Of a stretch of DNA of 64,000 nt, positions 1 to 8,315 are shown in pieces. Origin of the DNA: Epilithonimonas zeae (lineage in GTDB: Bacteria > Bacteroidota > Bacteroidia > Flavobacteriales > Weeksellaceae); NCBI RefSeq assembly GCF_023278365.1, contig NZ_CP075338.1, positions 620,001 to 684,000 of the forward strand, written 5' to 3'. The notes beneath the pieces are model-generated. The model was given only the letters and a program-made list of their open reading frames with translations. It had not been told where the DNA came from and searched no databases. How positions within the stretch are numbered: the stretch's first letter is position 1; the number at the start of each line of letters is the position of its first letter. The position numbers and the translations under genes are program-made.

Positions 1-356
1 CATTGGGTTCCAGCTTAGTTGCATATAATGACAAACTTTATGTTGTTGTTAGAATCTCAAGTACAGATACTATTGGCACAGAACTTTATAAAGTAAATCT
101 TCCAGAGGAAACCCTTTCTGTATCTGAAAAAAATGAAATCGCAAAAATATATCCAAATCCATCTAAAGGAGAAATATTTGTAACAAAAATAAAGTTCGGC
201 TCTTTTGAAGTATCCGATATGACTGGTAGAATTGTTAAAAAGGATAAATTTTCAAATAATAAAATTGTAACCAATGTTACAGCTGGAACTTATTTCTTAA
301 AAGTTTTATCCGATGATTCTAAATCCGAATTCGTAACAAAGATTGTTATTAAGTAA
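1..356 (+). CDS. C-terminal end of a T9SS-secreted ELWxTDGT-type protein (5' truncated by window)
   Basis: The reading frame is open from the first complete codon (base 3), so the true start lies before the window. The visible 117 residues hold the end of a repeat domain (GTELYKVNL) and a type A T9SS sorting domain (IYPNPSKGE, then a beta-rich segment ending KIVIK). It closely resembles the C-terminus of the protein at 39581-41038 (ELYKVNLATETL, IYPNPSKGE), so it is a paralogue of the ELWxTDGT proteins found later in the window. It is probably exported through the Sec system and then the T9SS to the surface or medium. The function of the family is unknown. A strong hairpin terminator follows. 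Confidence 0.8.
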   Translation, partial: LGSSLVAYNDKLYVVVRISSTDTIGTELYKVNLPEETLSVSEKNEIAKIYPNPSKGEIFVTKIKFGSFEVSDMTGRIVKKDKFSNNKIVTNVTAGTYFLKVLSDDSKSEFVTKIVIK

Positions 357-412
357 CAAGTAAGTATATTATTTCACTATCATAATCTAAATTTTATTGA
401 ATTTTTTAAGAA

Positions 413-445
413 GAAAACACCTTATAATCAAGGTGTTTCTTTTTG
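413..445. terminator. Bidirectional intrinsic terminator
   Basis: A perfect 9-bp stem (AAACACCTT / AAGGTGTTT) with a 6-nt loop is followed on the plus strand by CTTTTTG. It lies between the convergent T9SS gene and the small minus-strand ORF, and can serve both. Confidence 0.8.
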
Positions 446-466
446 TAATTCTATAAGATTTTGGTA

Positions 467-691
467 TTAACTATATTTGACCCTTATATCTGCTGGGTTT
501 CTCATTATTATTGTGATTTTGTCCAAATCGTCTATTACTTCGTAATCTGCTTCTTCATAGCTGTCATTGTCTGTCTTTTTGTGAATGTCAATTTCAGCAA
601 ATCCAACTTCATCCCTTGGAATATCCAGCAAAAACTTATTGGTATTATCAGGTCTTCTGAAGGCGTCTTTTGTAAAATCTATAAATTGCAT
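467..691 (-). CDS. Small acidic hypothetical protein (74 aa)
   Basis: I do not recognise this 74-residue protein. It is soluble and acidic, with a run of Asp/Glu in its middle (DNDSYEEADYEVIDDLD), and has no signal peptide or membrane helix. I prefer this strand because its composition is protein-like, whereas the overlapping plus-strand frame gives an unlikely Cys/Phe-rich hydrophobic peptide. On the minus strand upstream of its ATG there is a TAGATTTG box (736-743), matching the Bacteroidetes -7 consensus, which supports a real transcription unit. It ends close to the bidirectional terminator at 413-445. Confidence 0.5.
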   Translation of the reverse strand: MQFIDFTKDAFRRPDNTNKFLLDIPRDEVGFAEIDIHKKTDNDSYEEADYEVIDDLDKITIIMRNPADIRVKYS

Positions 692-834
692 AATATTTTA
701 TTTTTGGTATAAATTCCTTTTTATCAAATTGTGTGCAAATCTATTTTAGGAAGGCTTTTAAATGTGTTTATACAAAAATAAAATTGGCATTGGTGATGTT
801 TTAAAAAACATAATAATAGTCGTATTAAGGAAGT

Positions 835-1728
835 TTATTCTGGCTGAATAATCACAAAGCGTACTAATCGAAATTCCTTTTTTATAGTTGAACGGATGCG
901 CTGTATGGCATCTGTAATTTCTTCTGTGTCAAGATGATCTTCAAAGTCTACAATCAGCATTAAAATTACTTCTTCAGGAGATTGATAGGTTGACAAGATT
1001 GTTTTTGTTCTAACTACAGCAGGATCACTTTCCGCCAATTTAGCAATTCTATCTTTCGTTTCAGGTGCAATGCCTTCTCCCATTAGTAAGCTTCTGCTTT
1101 CCCGTGCCAAGATAAGAGAGACAAAAACCAATATCAGTCCTACAATGACCGAGGCTAATCCATCCAATTCGGGAACCTGAAGGCAATGGCTCATTCCCAT
1201 AAGCAACATCACCACCAGCAAGCCTGCCACAGCCGCACCATCTTCAAAAACAACAAGGAAACTGCTAGGATCTTTGCTTTTAATAATGGCATCCCACCAT
1301 CTCAGACCTTGGCGTGTCTTGTTAAATTCTCGCACAGCTATAAACAAAGAAGAACCTTCGAAGATCAATGAAAGTATTAAAACAATGTAATTCCAGAAAG
1401 GATTCTTCACTATTTCAGGTTCTATAATATGTTTAATTCCCTGATATATAGATAAGGCGCCGCCCAACGCAAAAATCAGAATTGAAACAACAAAAGACCA
1501 AAAGTAAAGCTCTTTCCCATAGCCAAAAGGATGAGCTTCATCTGGAGCTTTGTTGCTCCTCTTTAAACCGTACAAAAGCAGCAACTGGTTAGTGGTATCT
1601 ACTGTTGAATGGATCCCCTCAGATATCATCGAAGCACTGTTGGTGAATCCTCCTGCAATAAATTTGGTTAATGCAATTAAAAGATTGGCAGCCAGTGCAC
1701 TGTAAATTGATTTGCGGTTGTTGGCCAT
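835..1728 (-). CDS. Cation diffusion facilitator (CDF) family transporter
   Basis: This 297-aa inner-membrane protein is of the CDF type, which exchanges Zn2+, Fe2+ or related divalent cations for protons. The N-terminal half carries the membrane helices with the family signature around residues 35-75 (SMISEGIHSTVDTTNQ, where the His-x3-Asp pair is the usual metal site, followed by EAHPFGYGKELYFWSF). The last 80 or so residues form the cytoplasmic dimerisation domain (IAKLAESDPAVVRTKTIL). The length is normal for the family. It is preceded 90 bp upstream by a histidine kinase on the same strand, but no functional link can be seen. The metal specificity cannot be judged from sequence. Confidence 0.9.
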   Translation of the reverse strand: MANNRKSIYSALAANLLIALTKFIAGGFTNSASMISEGIHSTVDTTNQLLLLYGLKRSNKAPDEAHPFGYGKELYFWSFVVSILIFALGGALSIYQGIKHIIEPEIVKNPFWNYIVLILSLIFEGSSLFIAVREFNKTRQGLRWWDAIIKSKDPSSFLVVFEDGAAVAGLLVVMLLMGMSHCLQVPELDGLASVIVGLILVFVSLILARESRSLLMGEGIAPETKDRIAKLAESDPAVVRTKTILSTYQSPEEVILMLIVDFEDHLDTEEITDAIQRIRSTIKKEFRLVRFVIIQPE

Positions 1729-1818
1729 TGATTATTATGATTATTGTAGTGTAAAATTGAAAAGTCTCGAGACCTTCCCAGAAACCAATTACCAAATACT
1801 TTGCCTTTCAGAAATAGT

Positions 1819-3807
1819 TTAATCAAATTTTTTTCCAAGAGGTAAATAGAAGCTAAACATAGTGCCACTTCCTGGTTTACTTTGGACTTCTATACTGCCA
1901 TTGTGAAGTTCAACAATTTCTTTACAAAGATAAAGTCCAATACCAAAACCTGCTATTGAACCACTGTTGCTGTCCTTGACTCTGTAATATCGCTCAAAGA
2001 TCCGTTGTTGATCATCTGCAGAGATACCTTTGCCGCAATCCTCAACAAGGACCTTTAAACTGTTATTCCCAGCAGGCTCATAGGCTATGGTGATGACACT
2101 GTCGTTAGGAGAATATTTAATTGCATTGCCAATCAGGTTATGAAGAACCTGCGATATCTTTTCTCGGTCTGCACATAACAAAATAGATTCCGATGGCTTA
2201 AAATCGAAATGATGTGTTGTTATGGTTGACTGTAACTCGTCCTCAATTTCAGAGAACAAATACTGAAAATCAAAGAATTTTTTTTCCAGATGTAACTGCC
2301 CGGAGTCTAGTCTTGAAACATTAAGGAAACCGTTAATCATACCGGTCATATTATCCACCTGCTTCAGAGATTTCTCAAGCATATTTTGTTGAAAAATGTT
2401 TTCTGTTTTTGCCGCTTCCCGTTGTAAAACCTGAAGATAAATCTTAAGTGACGTGATAGGTGTCTTAAGTTCATGACTTACCATTCCCATAAAATCGTCT
2501 TTTCTTTGTTCCTCTTTTTTCTGTTCTGTAATATCCCTCAGTGTACCATTCAGGCTCAAAGGATTGCCTTGCTGATCATAAAAAACCCTGCCATTGGCCT
2601 GAAGCAGCCTTGGCTTTTTATCTGTATTGTTTTGGATCCGATATTCAATATAATAATGACCGTCAGATTCTTTACTAAGTGCAGACGAAATCGCTTCAAC
2701 CACGCGCTCACGGTCTTCCGGTACAATCACTGACAATGCGAGAGACAAATCCAGTTTTTCATCTAAAGATAAACCAAACCATTTTTTCAGAAGCGGATTC
2801 CCTGAAAATAAGTTGGTGGCAGGTTGGTAATAAAAAGTAGCCAGTTCACCAGCATCAATAGCCAAAGCCAACATCTGCTGGTCATTCTCATTTTTTCTCC
2901 GCGCCAAAACCTGTTCTGTGATTTCTTCAAGTATCACCAAAACCCCGGAAATACTGCCATCACCAGAAAAAATAGGCTGATAGATAGAATTAACAATGGC
3001 CTCCCTGAGACCTTCCTGATGACGAAGTTTAACCAAAAATTCTTTATTGACCTGAGGTTTTCCACTTTTGTAGACTTTTTTAAGCCATTGGTTTACAGGT
3101 TGTCCAATCAATTCAGGACGTGCCAGTTCGTGTGGAAGACCTATAACTTCTGATTCTTCACGCCCCCATATGTTCAGAATCCTAGGATTAGCGATTTCTA
3201 TGATATGGTCAGGTCCTTTCAACATAGCGATGCCAACAGGAGCCTGTTCAATAATAGTACGGATATATTCTCTGCTTTGCGCCAGCTGGCTCAGAGAACT
3301 GCCGAGTTCTTCATTGGTAGAAGTCAATTCCTCCAATGTAGCAGCCAGTTCTTCATTAAAAACTTTTTCCCGTTCCTCTTTCTCTTTGATCTGCTGCAGG
3401 AAGTCACGGCGAGCCGTTACATTCAATGCAGTATTCAAGATACACCAGGTTTTATTATCAGCATCCAACAGGGCTTTATACTCATAATCAAAATAATCCA
3501 GCGTTTCCTTACCATTCTTAATTAATCTAGCAGGCGCATCTGAAATTGAAAAACTTTTGCCAGTACGCCAGACTTGCTGTAATAAACCAAAAAAAGGCTG
3601 ACCTTCCAATTCTGGAATGGCATCCATCAAGGGCTTGCCTATAACGGAGGCATCTTTGCCCCAAAGCGCAAGCATCCCCTCATTAGCAAACCGTATCACA
3701 ATATCTTCACCGGAATAAATGGCCGTGGGAGCAGGAGAGGCACCTAAAGCCCCAATAATAAGTTCAGCGCTAAAGCTGTGGTTTAATGGATTTTCTGAGC
3801 TGTTCAT
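1819..3807 (-). CDS. Multi-PAS cytoplasmic sensor histidine kinase
   Basis: A 662-aa hybrid-free sensor kinase without a signal peptide or membrane helix, so it should sense a cytoplasmic cue. Three PAS/PAC modules can be seen, at about residues 20-130, 185-305 and 315-430 (each ending with an ITEQ- or NVTA-type PAC boundary), with a coiled coil at about 135-185 (EKEEREKVFNEELAATLEELTS). The HisKA H-box is VSHELKTP, with His445 as the predicted phosphorylation site. It is followed by the HATPase_c boxes: N (HNLIGNAIKYSP), G1 (VEDCGKGIS), F (IFERYYR) and G2 (GFGIGLYLC). No response regulator lies next to it, so it is an orphan kinase. Its ligand is unknown. Confidence 0.9.
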   Translation of the reverse strand: MNSSENPLNHSFSAELIIGALGASPAPTAIYSGEDIVIRFANEGMLALWGKDASVIGKPLMDAIPELEGQPFFGLLQQVWRTGKSFSISDAPARLIKNGKETLDYFDYEYKALLDADNKTWCILNTALNVTARRDFLQQIKEKEEREKVFNEELAATLEELTSTNEELGSSLSQLAQSREYIRTIIEQAPVGIAMLKGPDHIIEIANPRILNIWGREESEVIGLPHELARPELIGQPVNQWLKKVYKSGKPQVNKEFLVKLRHQEGLREAIVNSIYQPIFSGDGSISGVLVILEEITEQVLARRKNENDQQMLALAIDAGELATFYYQPATNLFSGNPLLKKWFGLSLDEKLDLSLALSVIVPEDRERVVEAISSALSKESDGHYYIEYRIQNNTDKKPRLLQANGRVFYDQQGNPLSLNGTLRDITEQKKEEQRKDDFMGMVSHELKTPITSLKIYLQVLQREAAKTENIFQQNMLEKSLKQVDNMTGMINGFLNVSRLDSGQLHLEKKFFDFQYLFSEIEDELQSTITTHHFDFKPSESILLCADREKISQVLHNLIGNAIKYSPNDSVITIAYEPAGNNSLKVLVEDCGKGISADDQQRIFERYYRVKDSNSGSIAGFGIGLYLCKEIVELHNGSIEVQSKPGSGTMFSFYLPLGKKFD

Positions 3808-3900
3808 AATGAAAGCAAAGATATGTATTAGCCTTTAATTCATTTATGATTCAGCAACATTCTTAAAAATAATTAAATTAATGTCAATGATTGAAAAAGT

Positions 3901-5427
3901 TTATCTAGCATCATCAATCTCAGCCTTGAGACGGTCTCTGATATCTATTTTTGCCCCCATAAAACTAAATATCATTGTTCCTCTTTCTCTTGCGTACGGA
4001 TTTACAATAGAATCCACTAATTCAGCTTTTTTAAAATATGGACCTGTTTCAATCAGTTCATCAGGCTCAGAATATTCCTTGATACGGATCAGATTGGTAT
4101 ATTTTTCAATCAGATCAAACCAGTAAAGGTAGTCGGCATTAAACGAAACGGCCTTTATGCCCTGCTTTGAATAATAATTGATGGCACCTGCCTGACCATA
4201 ATTATCGCAAAGCACCAACGTCTTCCCATATCTTGAAGCTTTAAGATATTCCAGATCAGTTTTCTGAGCCAATTCCTTCCAGCCCTGCATATCAGCGAAG
4301 TCCTGTGGTAGCGAATGATCCTTCCCATCCTCCCAACGCAATAATCCCCAACGCTTGTAATTGTCAGGATGCTCTACTATATATTTTGGGGTTTTGTTTG
4401 GAAAAGCAAGATTGTACAATGGTAAAAACAGCAGTACAGGAATACCCAAGCTTGTAACCTTCAGAATCCACTTTATACGGCTCTTCTCAAACAAAATACC
4501 AAGATATGTTGCACCAATAGCAATAAAAGTGGGATAAAGACCGATCGCATAATAATCCTTCGCCTTAAAAATTACAAACAGAACTATCGTAAAAACATAA
4601 GCCCAGAACAAAAATCTAATTTCCTCGAAAGGTTTATAAAATAACAGGGCATAGCAACCGATCAGCCACACAAACAGTACTCCAATAAAGAAAAGAAGCT
4701 GCGACTTAAGGAAGTTAAGGCGGCTTACATGAACCAATTGCCTTTCTGCTAATTCACCCATATGATCAACTACAGGAAAATTATGATTAAACTGCCAAAT
4801 CAGATTAGGTAACATTATCATCAAAGCTAATAATGCAGAAAAATACAGATGCTTATTAAGGAAAATTTTCCAATGTTGGGTTATTAAAAGAGCAGGTATC
4901 AGACCCAGAACGGAAAATACAATATTATACTTATTCAAAAAGCCTATTCCAAAAATAACTGCTGCCACATAAAGCCATTTAACCTGTTCAGATCTAAAAT
5001 ATCGAATCAAAACATAGTATAGCAATGTCCACAGCAATACTTCCAGAGAAGTTGGCTGGAATAGCATATTCAAACGCAGCAGAACGGAAAGCAATACGCC
5101 TGTTGCTGCCAATATTTTGGCGAATAGATTCCCATTCAAGGTTTCCACTATCTTCCATACAACCACTATTGTAAGTGCGCCGAATAGTGCCGGAAAGAAT
5201 TTTACCCAGAATAAAGAAGCACCAAGCATTTGAATTACCCAGGAAAGCCAGGAATTGACCGGCGGTACAGATAAAAAGCCCCAGGCCAAATGATTGCCTT
5301 GATTAAGATGCAGATATTCGTCCCTATGCAATTCGTATTCAGTGTTTATTAATGAATACTGAAGAAAAAATTTAATCAGTACCAACAATAATAGGATTAA
5401 GTAGTCTTTTTTCATAGGGTTTGGCAT
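3901..5427 (-). CDS. GT39/ArnT-like membrane glycosyltransferase
   Basis: A 508-aa polytopic membrane protein. The N-terminus has a hydrophobic helix, then the first periplasmic loop with an acidic motif (ELHRDEYLHLNQG, near residues 33-45), which is where dolichyl-phosphate-mannose/ArnT-type GT-C enzymes keep their catalytic acidic residue. About ten further hydrophobic helices follow to roughly residue 350, then a soluble C-terminal domain. GT-C enzymes transfer a sugar from a polyprenyl-phosphate donor to protein or lipid on the periplasmic side. Donor and acceptor are unknown here. The start may be Met5 (5415), which begins MKKDY, a more typical start. It stands alone between the PAS kinase and the SDR gene. 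Confidence 0.8.
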   Translation of the reverse strand: MPNPMKKDYLILLLLVLIKFFLQYSLINTEYELHRDEYLHLNQGNHLAWGFLSVPPVNSWLSWVIQMLGASLFWVKFFPALFGALTIVVVWKIVETLNGNLFAKILAATGVLLSVLLRLNMLFQPTSLEVLLWTLLYYVLIRYFRSEQVKWLYVAAVIFGIGFLNKYNIVFSVLGLIPALLITQHWKIFLNKHLYFSALLALMIMLPNLIWQFNHNFPVVDHMGELAERQLVHVSRLNFLKSQLLFFIGVLFVWLIGCYALLFYKPFEEIRFLFWAYVFTIVLFVIFKAKDYYAIGLYPTFIAIGATYLGILFEKSRIKWILKVTSLGIPVLLFLPLYNLAFPNKTPKYIVEHPDNYKRWGLLRWEDGKDHSLPQDFADMQGWKELAQKTDLEYLKASRYGKTLVLCDNYGQAGAINYYSKQGIKAVSFNADYLYWFDLIEKYTNLIRIKEYSEPDELIETGPYFKKAELVDSIVNPYARERGTMIFSFMGAKIDIRDRLKAEIDDAR

Positions 5428-5550
5428 ATTTCAAAAGTAAGACATTTAAAAGACCGTTTTTGTTACCTCCGCAACGAATTTATTTTGTTTCGTCAATATC
5501 TGCGGTGAATATTGAAAATAACATGTAGTATTGACTTGGTTGGCATCTTG

Positions 5551-5580
5551 TTAAAAAAAGACCACATCAATAATGTGGCC
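5551..5580 (-). terminator. Intrinsic terminator of the SDR gene
   Basis: On the minus strand an 8-bp stem (GGCCACAT / ATGTGGTC, one G-T pair) with a 5-nt loop is followed by seven T. It lies about 20 bp after the stop codon of the SDR gene. Confidence 0.8.
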
Positions 5581-5601
5581 TCAATATATCTTAACGACAA
5601 A

Positions 5602-6552
5602 TTACGGCTGTCCACTGCCACCTGCAGAACCATAAATCTGCCCGGTTGCAAAGCTTCCGTTATTATCTGCCAGCTGAACAAAAATAGATGCCAATTCAGC
5701 AGGCTGTCCTGGTCTTCCCAAAGGCGTGTCTTCTCCAAACTTGACCAGATTTTCCTGCGTTTGTCCTCCGCTGACTTCCAAAGCAGTCCAAACAGGTCCT
5801 GGAGCCACACCATTCACCCTGATGCCTTTCGGTCCCAATTGTTTAGCTAATGACTTTACATAACTGGTTGTAGCTGCTTTTGTCTGTGCATAATCATATA
5901 AATCCGCCGAAGGATCATAAGCCTGTACAGAAGATAAACCAATGATGCTGGAGCCCGGTTTTAAATGGGGTAGAGCTGCTTTTGTAATCCAGAAGGGCGC
6001 ATAAATATTAGTTTTCATTGTTCTGTCAAATGCCTCGGTCGATATATCAAGGATGGATTCATTACTTTTTTGATGTCCTGCATTATTAACCAGAATGTCT
6101 ATACCTCCCAATCTTGAAACCGCTTCAGAAACCAACTTCTGACAAAACGTTTCATCTCTGATATCCCCAGGAATAGCAGCGGCAGTGCGGCCTTCTTTTT
6201 CAATCAGTTCAATCACTTCTTTGGCATCCTCTTCCTCTTCTGGAAGATAATTTATAGCTACATCAGCGCCTTCTCTTGCAAAAGCAATAGCAGCGGCTCT
6301 GCCTATTCCCGAATCCCCTCCGGTAACTAATGCTTTCCTTCCTTTCAATCTGCCAGAGCCAATATAGCTTGTTTCCCCATGATCCGGTACAGGTTCCATC
6401 TTGCCTGCCAGACCCGGAAAAGGCTGGAACTGTTTACTGAATGGCGGTTTTGGATGTTTTGTTGTAGGATCTTCCAGATGATTATGATCTTCTGCTGTAA
6501 TAATCTGAGCCAATTTATCAATGGCTTCTCTTCTGTTCATTTTATCTTCCAT
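5602..6552 (-). CDS. Short-chain dehydrogenase/reductase of the general-stress (YdaD/YghA) type
   Basis: A 316-aa NAD(P)-dependent oxidoreductase. After an approximately 65-residue N-terminal extension (rich in Pro and Phe, typical of YdaD/YhxD/YghA proteins) comes the Rossmann fold with TGGDSGIG for cofactor binding, the NNAG motif, the catalytic Ser (GLSSVQ), YxxxK (YAQTK) and the APGPVWT loop. The C-terminus GQIYGSAGG is also family-typical. Homologues in Bacillus are general-stress proteins, but the substrate is not known. It is a single-gene unit with its own terminator. The start could also be Met5; the first Met is used because the ORF reads directly from it. Confidence 0.88.
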   Translation of the reverse strand: MEDKMNRREAIDKLAQIITAEDHNHLEDPTTKHPKPPFSKQFQPFPGLAGKMEPVPDHGETSYIGSGRLKGRKALVTGGDSGIGRAAAIAFAREGADVAINYLPEEEEDAKEVIELIEKEGRTAAAIPGDIRDETFCQKLVSEAVSRLGGIDILVNNAGHQKSNESILDISTEAFDRTMKTNIYAPFWITKAALPHLKPGSSIIGLSSVQAYDPSADLYDYAQTKAATTSYVKSLAKQLGPKGIRVNGVAPGPVWTALEVSGGQTQENLVKFGEDTPLGRPGQPAELASIFVQLADNNGSFATGQIYGSAGGSGQP

Positions 6553-6746
6553 AATGAAATATTTTGGTGGTTTGATTTGAATCCTACCACTACAATCCGT
6601 ATTCCAACTTTAAAGCCTATTCATTACTATATACAGAAGGATCAATGATAAAAGAGAGGAACATAAGTTTTTTTAAAAGAAAAATTTTAATTATTCTCAA
6701 GAATATTGATACAACTTGTTAAATATACTTTTAGCAATTATTTAAA

Positions 6747-8228
6747 TTATTTGAAAATATACTGTAGATATGTTTCCACAGAATCAAAATCATGAGTTTG
6801 CAATTTCTTTTTAAGCCGCATCTTGCAAGCTCTTACGCTCTGCGGAGAAATGCCCAGAGTATTAGCCATTTCATTCCCGTTGAGTTTTAATGTCATCAAT
6901 ACTAATATTCGTATTTCAGCTTCAGTTATAGCAATCTCGCTTTTCCTGATATTGCTGAAAAAATCAGGATATATTTCGGAGAAACGTTTTTTAAATTTAT
7001 CCCAACCGTCATCTGTTAAGATTTTCTGCTCCAACAACTCACTTACATCATAGTCAATATCCTTGGTTTCTTTATCGGGCTCCTGCAGCTTGCTGATGAT
7101 ATTATTTTTATGTGCAAGGTCTATGATGTAAGTTTTAAGATTGTCTTCTTTTACCTGAATAATTTGTTTCGAATTTTCAAGTTCCAATTCCAGTTGCTTT
7201 TTTCTGAATTTTATAACGGAAAGGTAGCGGTAAATAAAGAACGCAGAAATAAGTAAAACAATCAATACACAGAATGCAGTAAACATAAAGCGGTTATTGG
7301 CGATTTTCTTCTCGTTCTGAAGGTTCTGGATGCGAAGATTTTTGACTTCTATTCCCAAATTGGCCTGAAACTGCGACAATATTTTACTTTGATTGGCTTC
7401 CATAATACTTTTCTCTACTTCATAATGTTTCTTGAAATAATACAATGCCGAGTCCTGCATATTAAAGAGATCATAATTATGGGAAAGTTCATAAAGTCCT
7501 TCACTGATGCGTACTTTACTTTTTACTTTATAACTGAGTTTAAGGCATTTTTGAGCGGCATCAATGGCTTTATCTTTATTGCCTTGTTTAGCATATACTG
7601 TGCTTAGGTTTTGGTAAGCTGTCGCGATCCCTTCGGTGTAATTTATTTTTTTACACTCTTCTAAGGATAGTAGATAAAATTTTAAAGCTTCATTATATTG
7701 TTTTGAATACCGATAAATCTGTCCCTGATTATTATAAGCAATTGCCAAATCACGCGGTTCGGCGATTTCCTTAAAGATCTTTATAGCTTCATTATTCTGG
7801 GCAAATGCGTCTTCAAAATTTCGTTGCTCTTTCAGGATCAGTGCACGGTTTGTATGGGTAAGACCCAGGAGTCTTTTCATATCGTATTTTTCGGCCAGCG
7901 CTGCAGATTCTGTGTAACATTCCATTGCTGCTGTATTATTTTCAAGCCGCCAATGTATCAGTCCAAGATTATTAAGCAGCGTAGCTGTTTCCTTTTCATC
8001 TCCGGATGCTTTTACTTTTTTATAAGCTTTGGTAAAATAGTTGAGAGCTTCCTGATAATTGCCTATTCGCCATTGCTCATCACCTAATTTCGTCAGGGTT
8101 GAGGATGTATTTTCTTCTGACAGGGTATTTTTTACAGCAGCTTCTTTATCTTTATCATTGCAGGATAAGATAAAAAGCAGCATAACAAAAAATTGTGTTA
8201 AGTACTTTATTTTGTTTATATTCAGCAT
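6747..8228 (-). CDS. TPR-repeat transcriptional regulator with C-terminal LuxR-type HTH, membrane anchored
   Basis: The predicted protein has an N-terminal lipoprotein-type signal (lipobox LFILSC), about six TPR units (GNYQEALNYFTKAYKK, NTAAMECYTESAALAEK and others), a transmembrane helix near residues 315-335 (FCVLIVLLISAFFIYRYL), a coiled coil, and a C-terminal helix-turn-helix (GNEMANTLGISPQSVRACKMRLKKKL). This architecture is common in Flavobacteriia, where the periplasmic TPR part is thought to sense and the cytoplasmic HTH to bind DNA. I choose Met at 8228: the frame opens at 8264, but that start would lie inside the terminator hairpin of the upstream gene and would put extra residues before the signal peptide. 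The target is unknown; the upstream T9SS gene is a candidate. Confidence 0.82.
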   Translation of the reverse strand: MLNINKIKYLTQFFVMLLFILSCNDKDKEAAVKNTLSEENTSSTLTKLGDEQWRIGNYQEALNYFTKAYKKVKASGDEKETATLLNNLGLIHWRLENNTAAMECYTESAALAEKYDMKRLLGLTHTNRALILKEQRNFEDAFAQNNEAIKIFKEIAEPRDLAIAYNNQGQIYRYSKQYNEALKFYLLSLEECKKINYTEGIATAYQNLSTVYAKQGNKDKAIDAAQKCLKLSYKVKSKVRISEGLYELSHNYDLFNMQDSALYYFKKHYEVEKSIMEANQSKILSQFQANLGIEVKNLRIQNLQNEKKIANNRFMFTAFCVLIVLLISAFFIYRYLSVIKFRKKQLELELENSKQIIQVKEDNLKTYIIDLAHKNNIISKLQEPDKETKDIDYDVSELLEQKILTDDGWDKFKKRFSEIYPDFFSNIRKSEIAITEAEIRILVLMTLKLNGNEMANTLGISPQSVRACKMRLKKKLQTHDFDSVETYLQYIFK

Positions 8229-8261
8229 AATATTCAAATTTAGATTTTTATACTGCATAAA

Positions 8262-8295
8262 CAAAAAATAGCTCTGGATAATTACCCAGAGCTAT
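8262..8295 (-). terminator. Strong intrinsic terminator after the 1048-aa T9SS gene
   Basis: On the minus strand a perfect 10-bp stem (ATAGCTCTGG / CCAGAGCTAT) with an 8-nt loop is followed by TTTTTTG. It separates the T9SS gene from the TPR regulator. Confidence 0.88.
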
Positions 8296-8315
8296 ACTAA
8301 TTTCTTTGATGCAAA

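Noticed and set aside
461-712. Plus-strand ORF opposite the small acidic protein
   Set aside because: Cys/Phe-rich and hydrophobic without homology pattern; the minus-strand ORF is more protein-like and has a promoter box.
5493-5850. ORFs overlapping the SDR gene
   Set aside because: They are shadow frames of the dehydrogenase and its 3' region.
8229-8264. Upstream start of the TPR/LuxR gene at 8264
   Set aside because: It lies inside the terminator hairpin of the upstream T9SS gene and adds residues before the lipoprotein signal.
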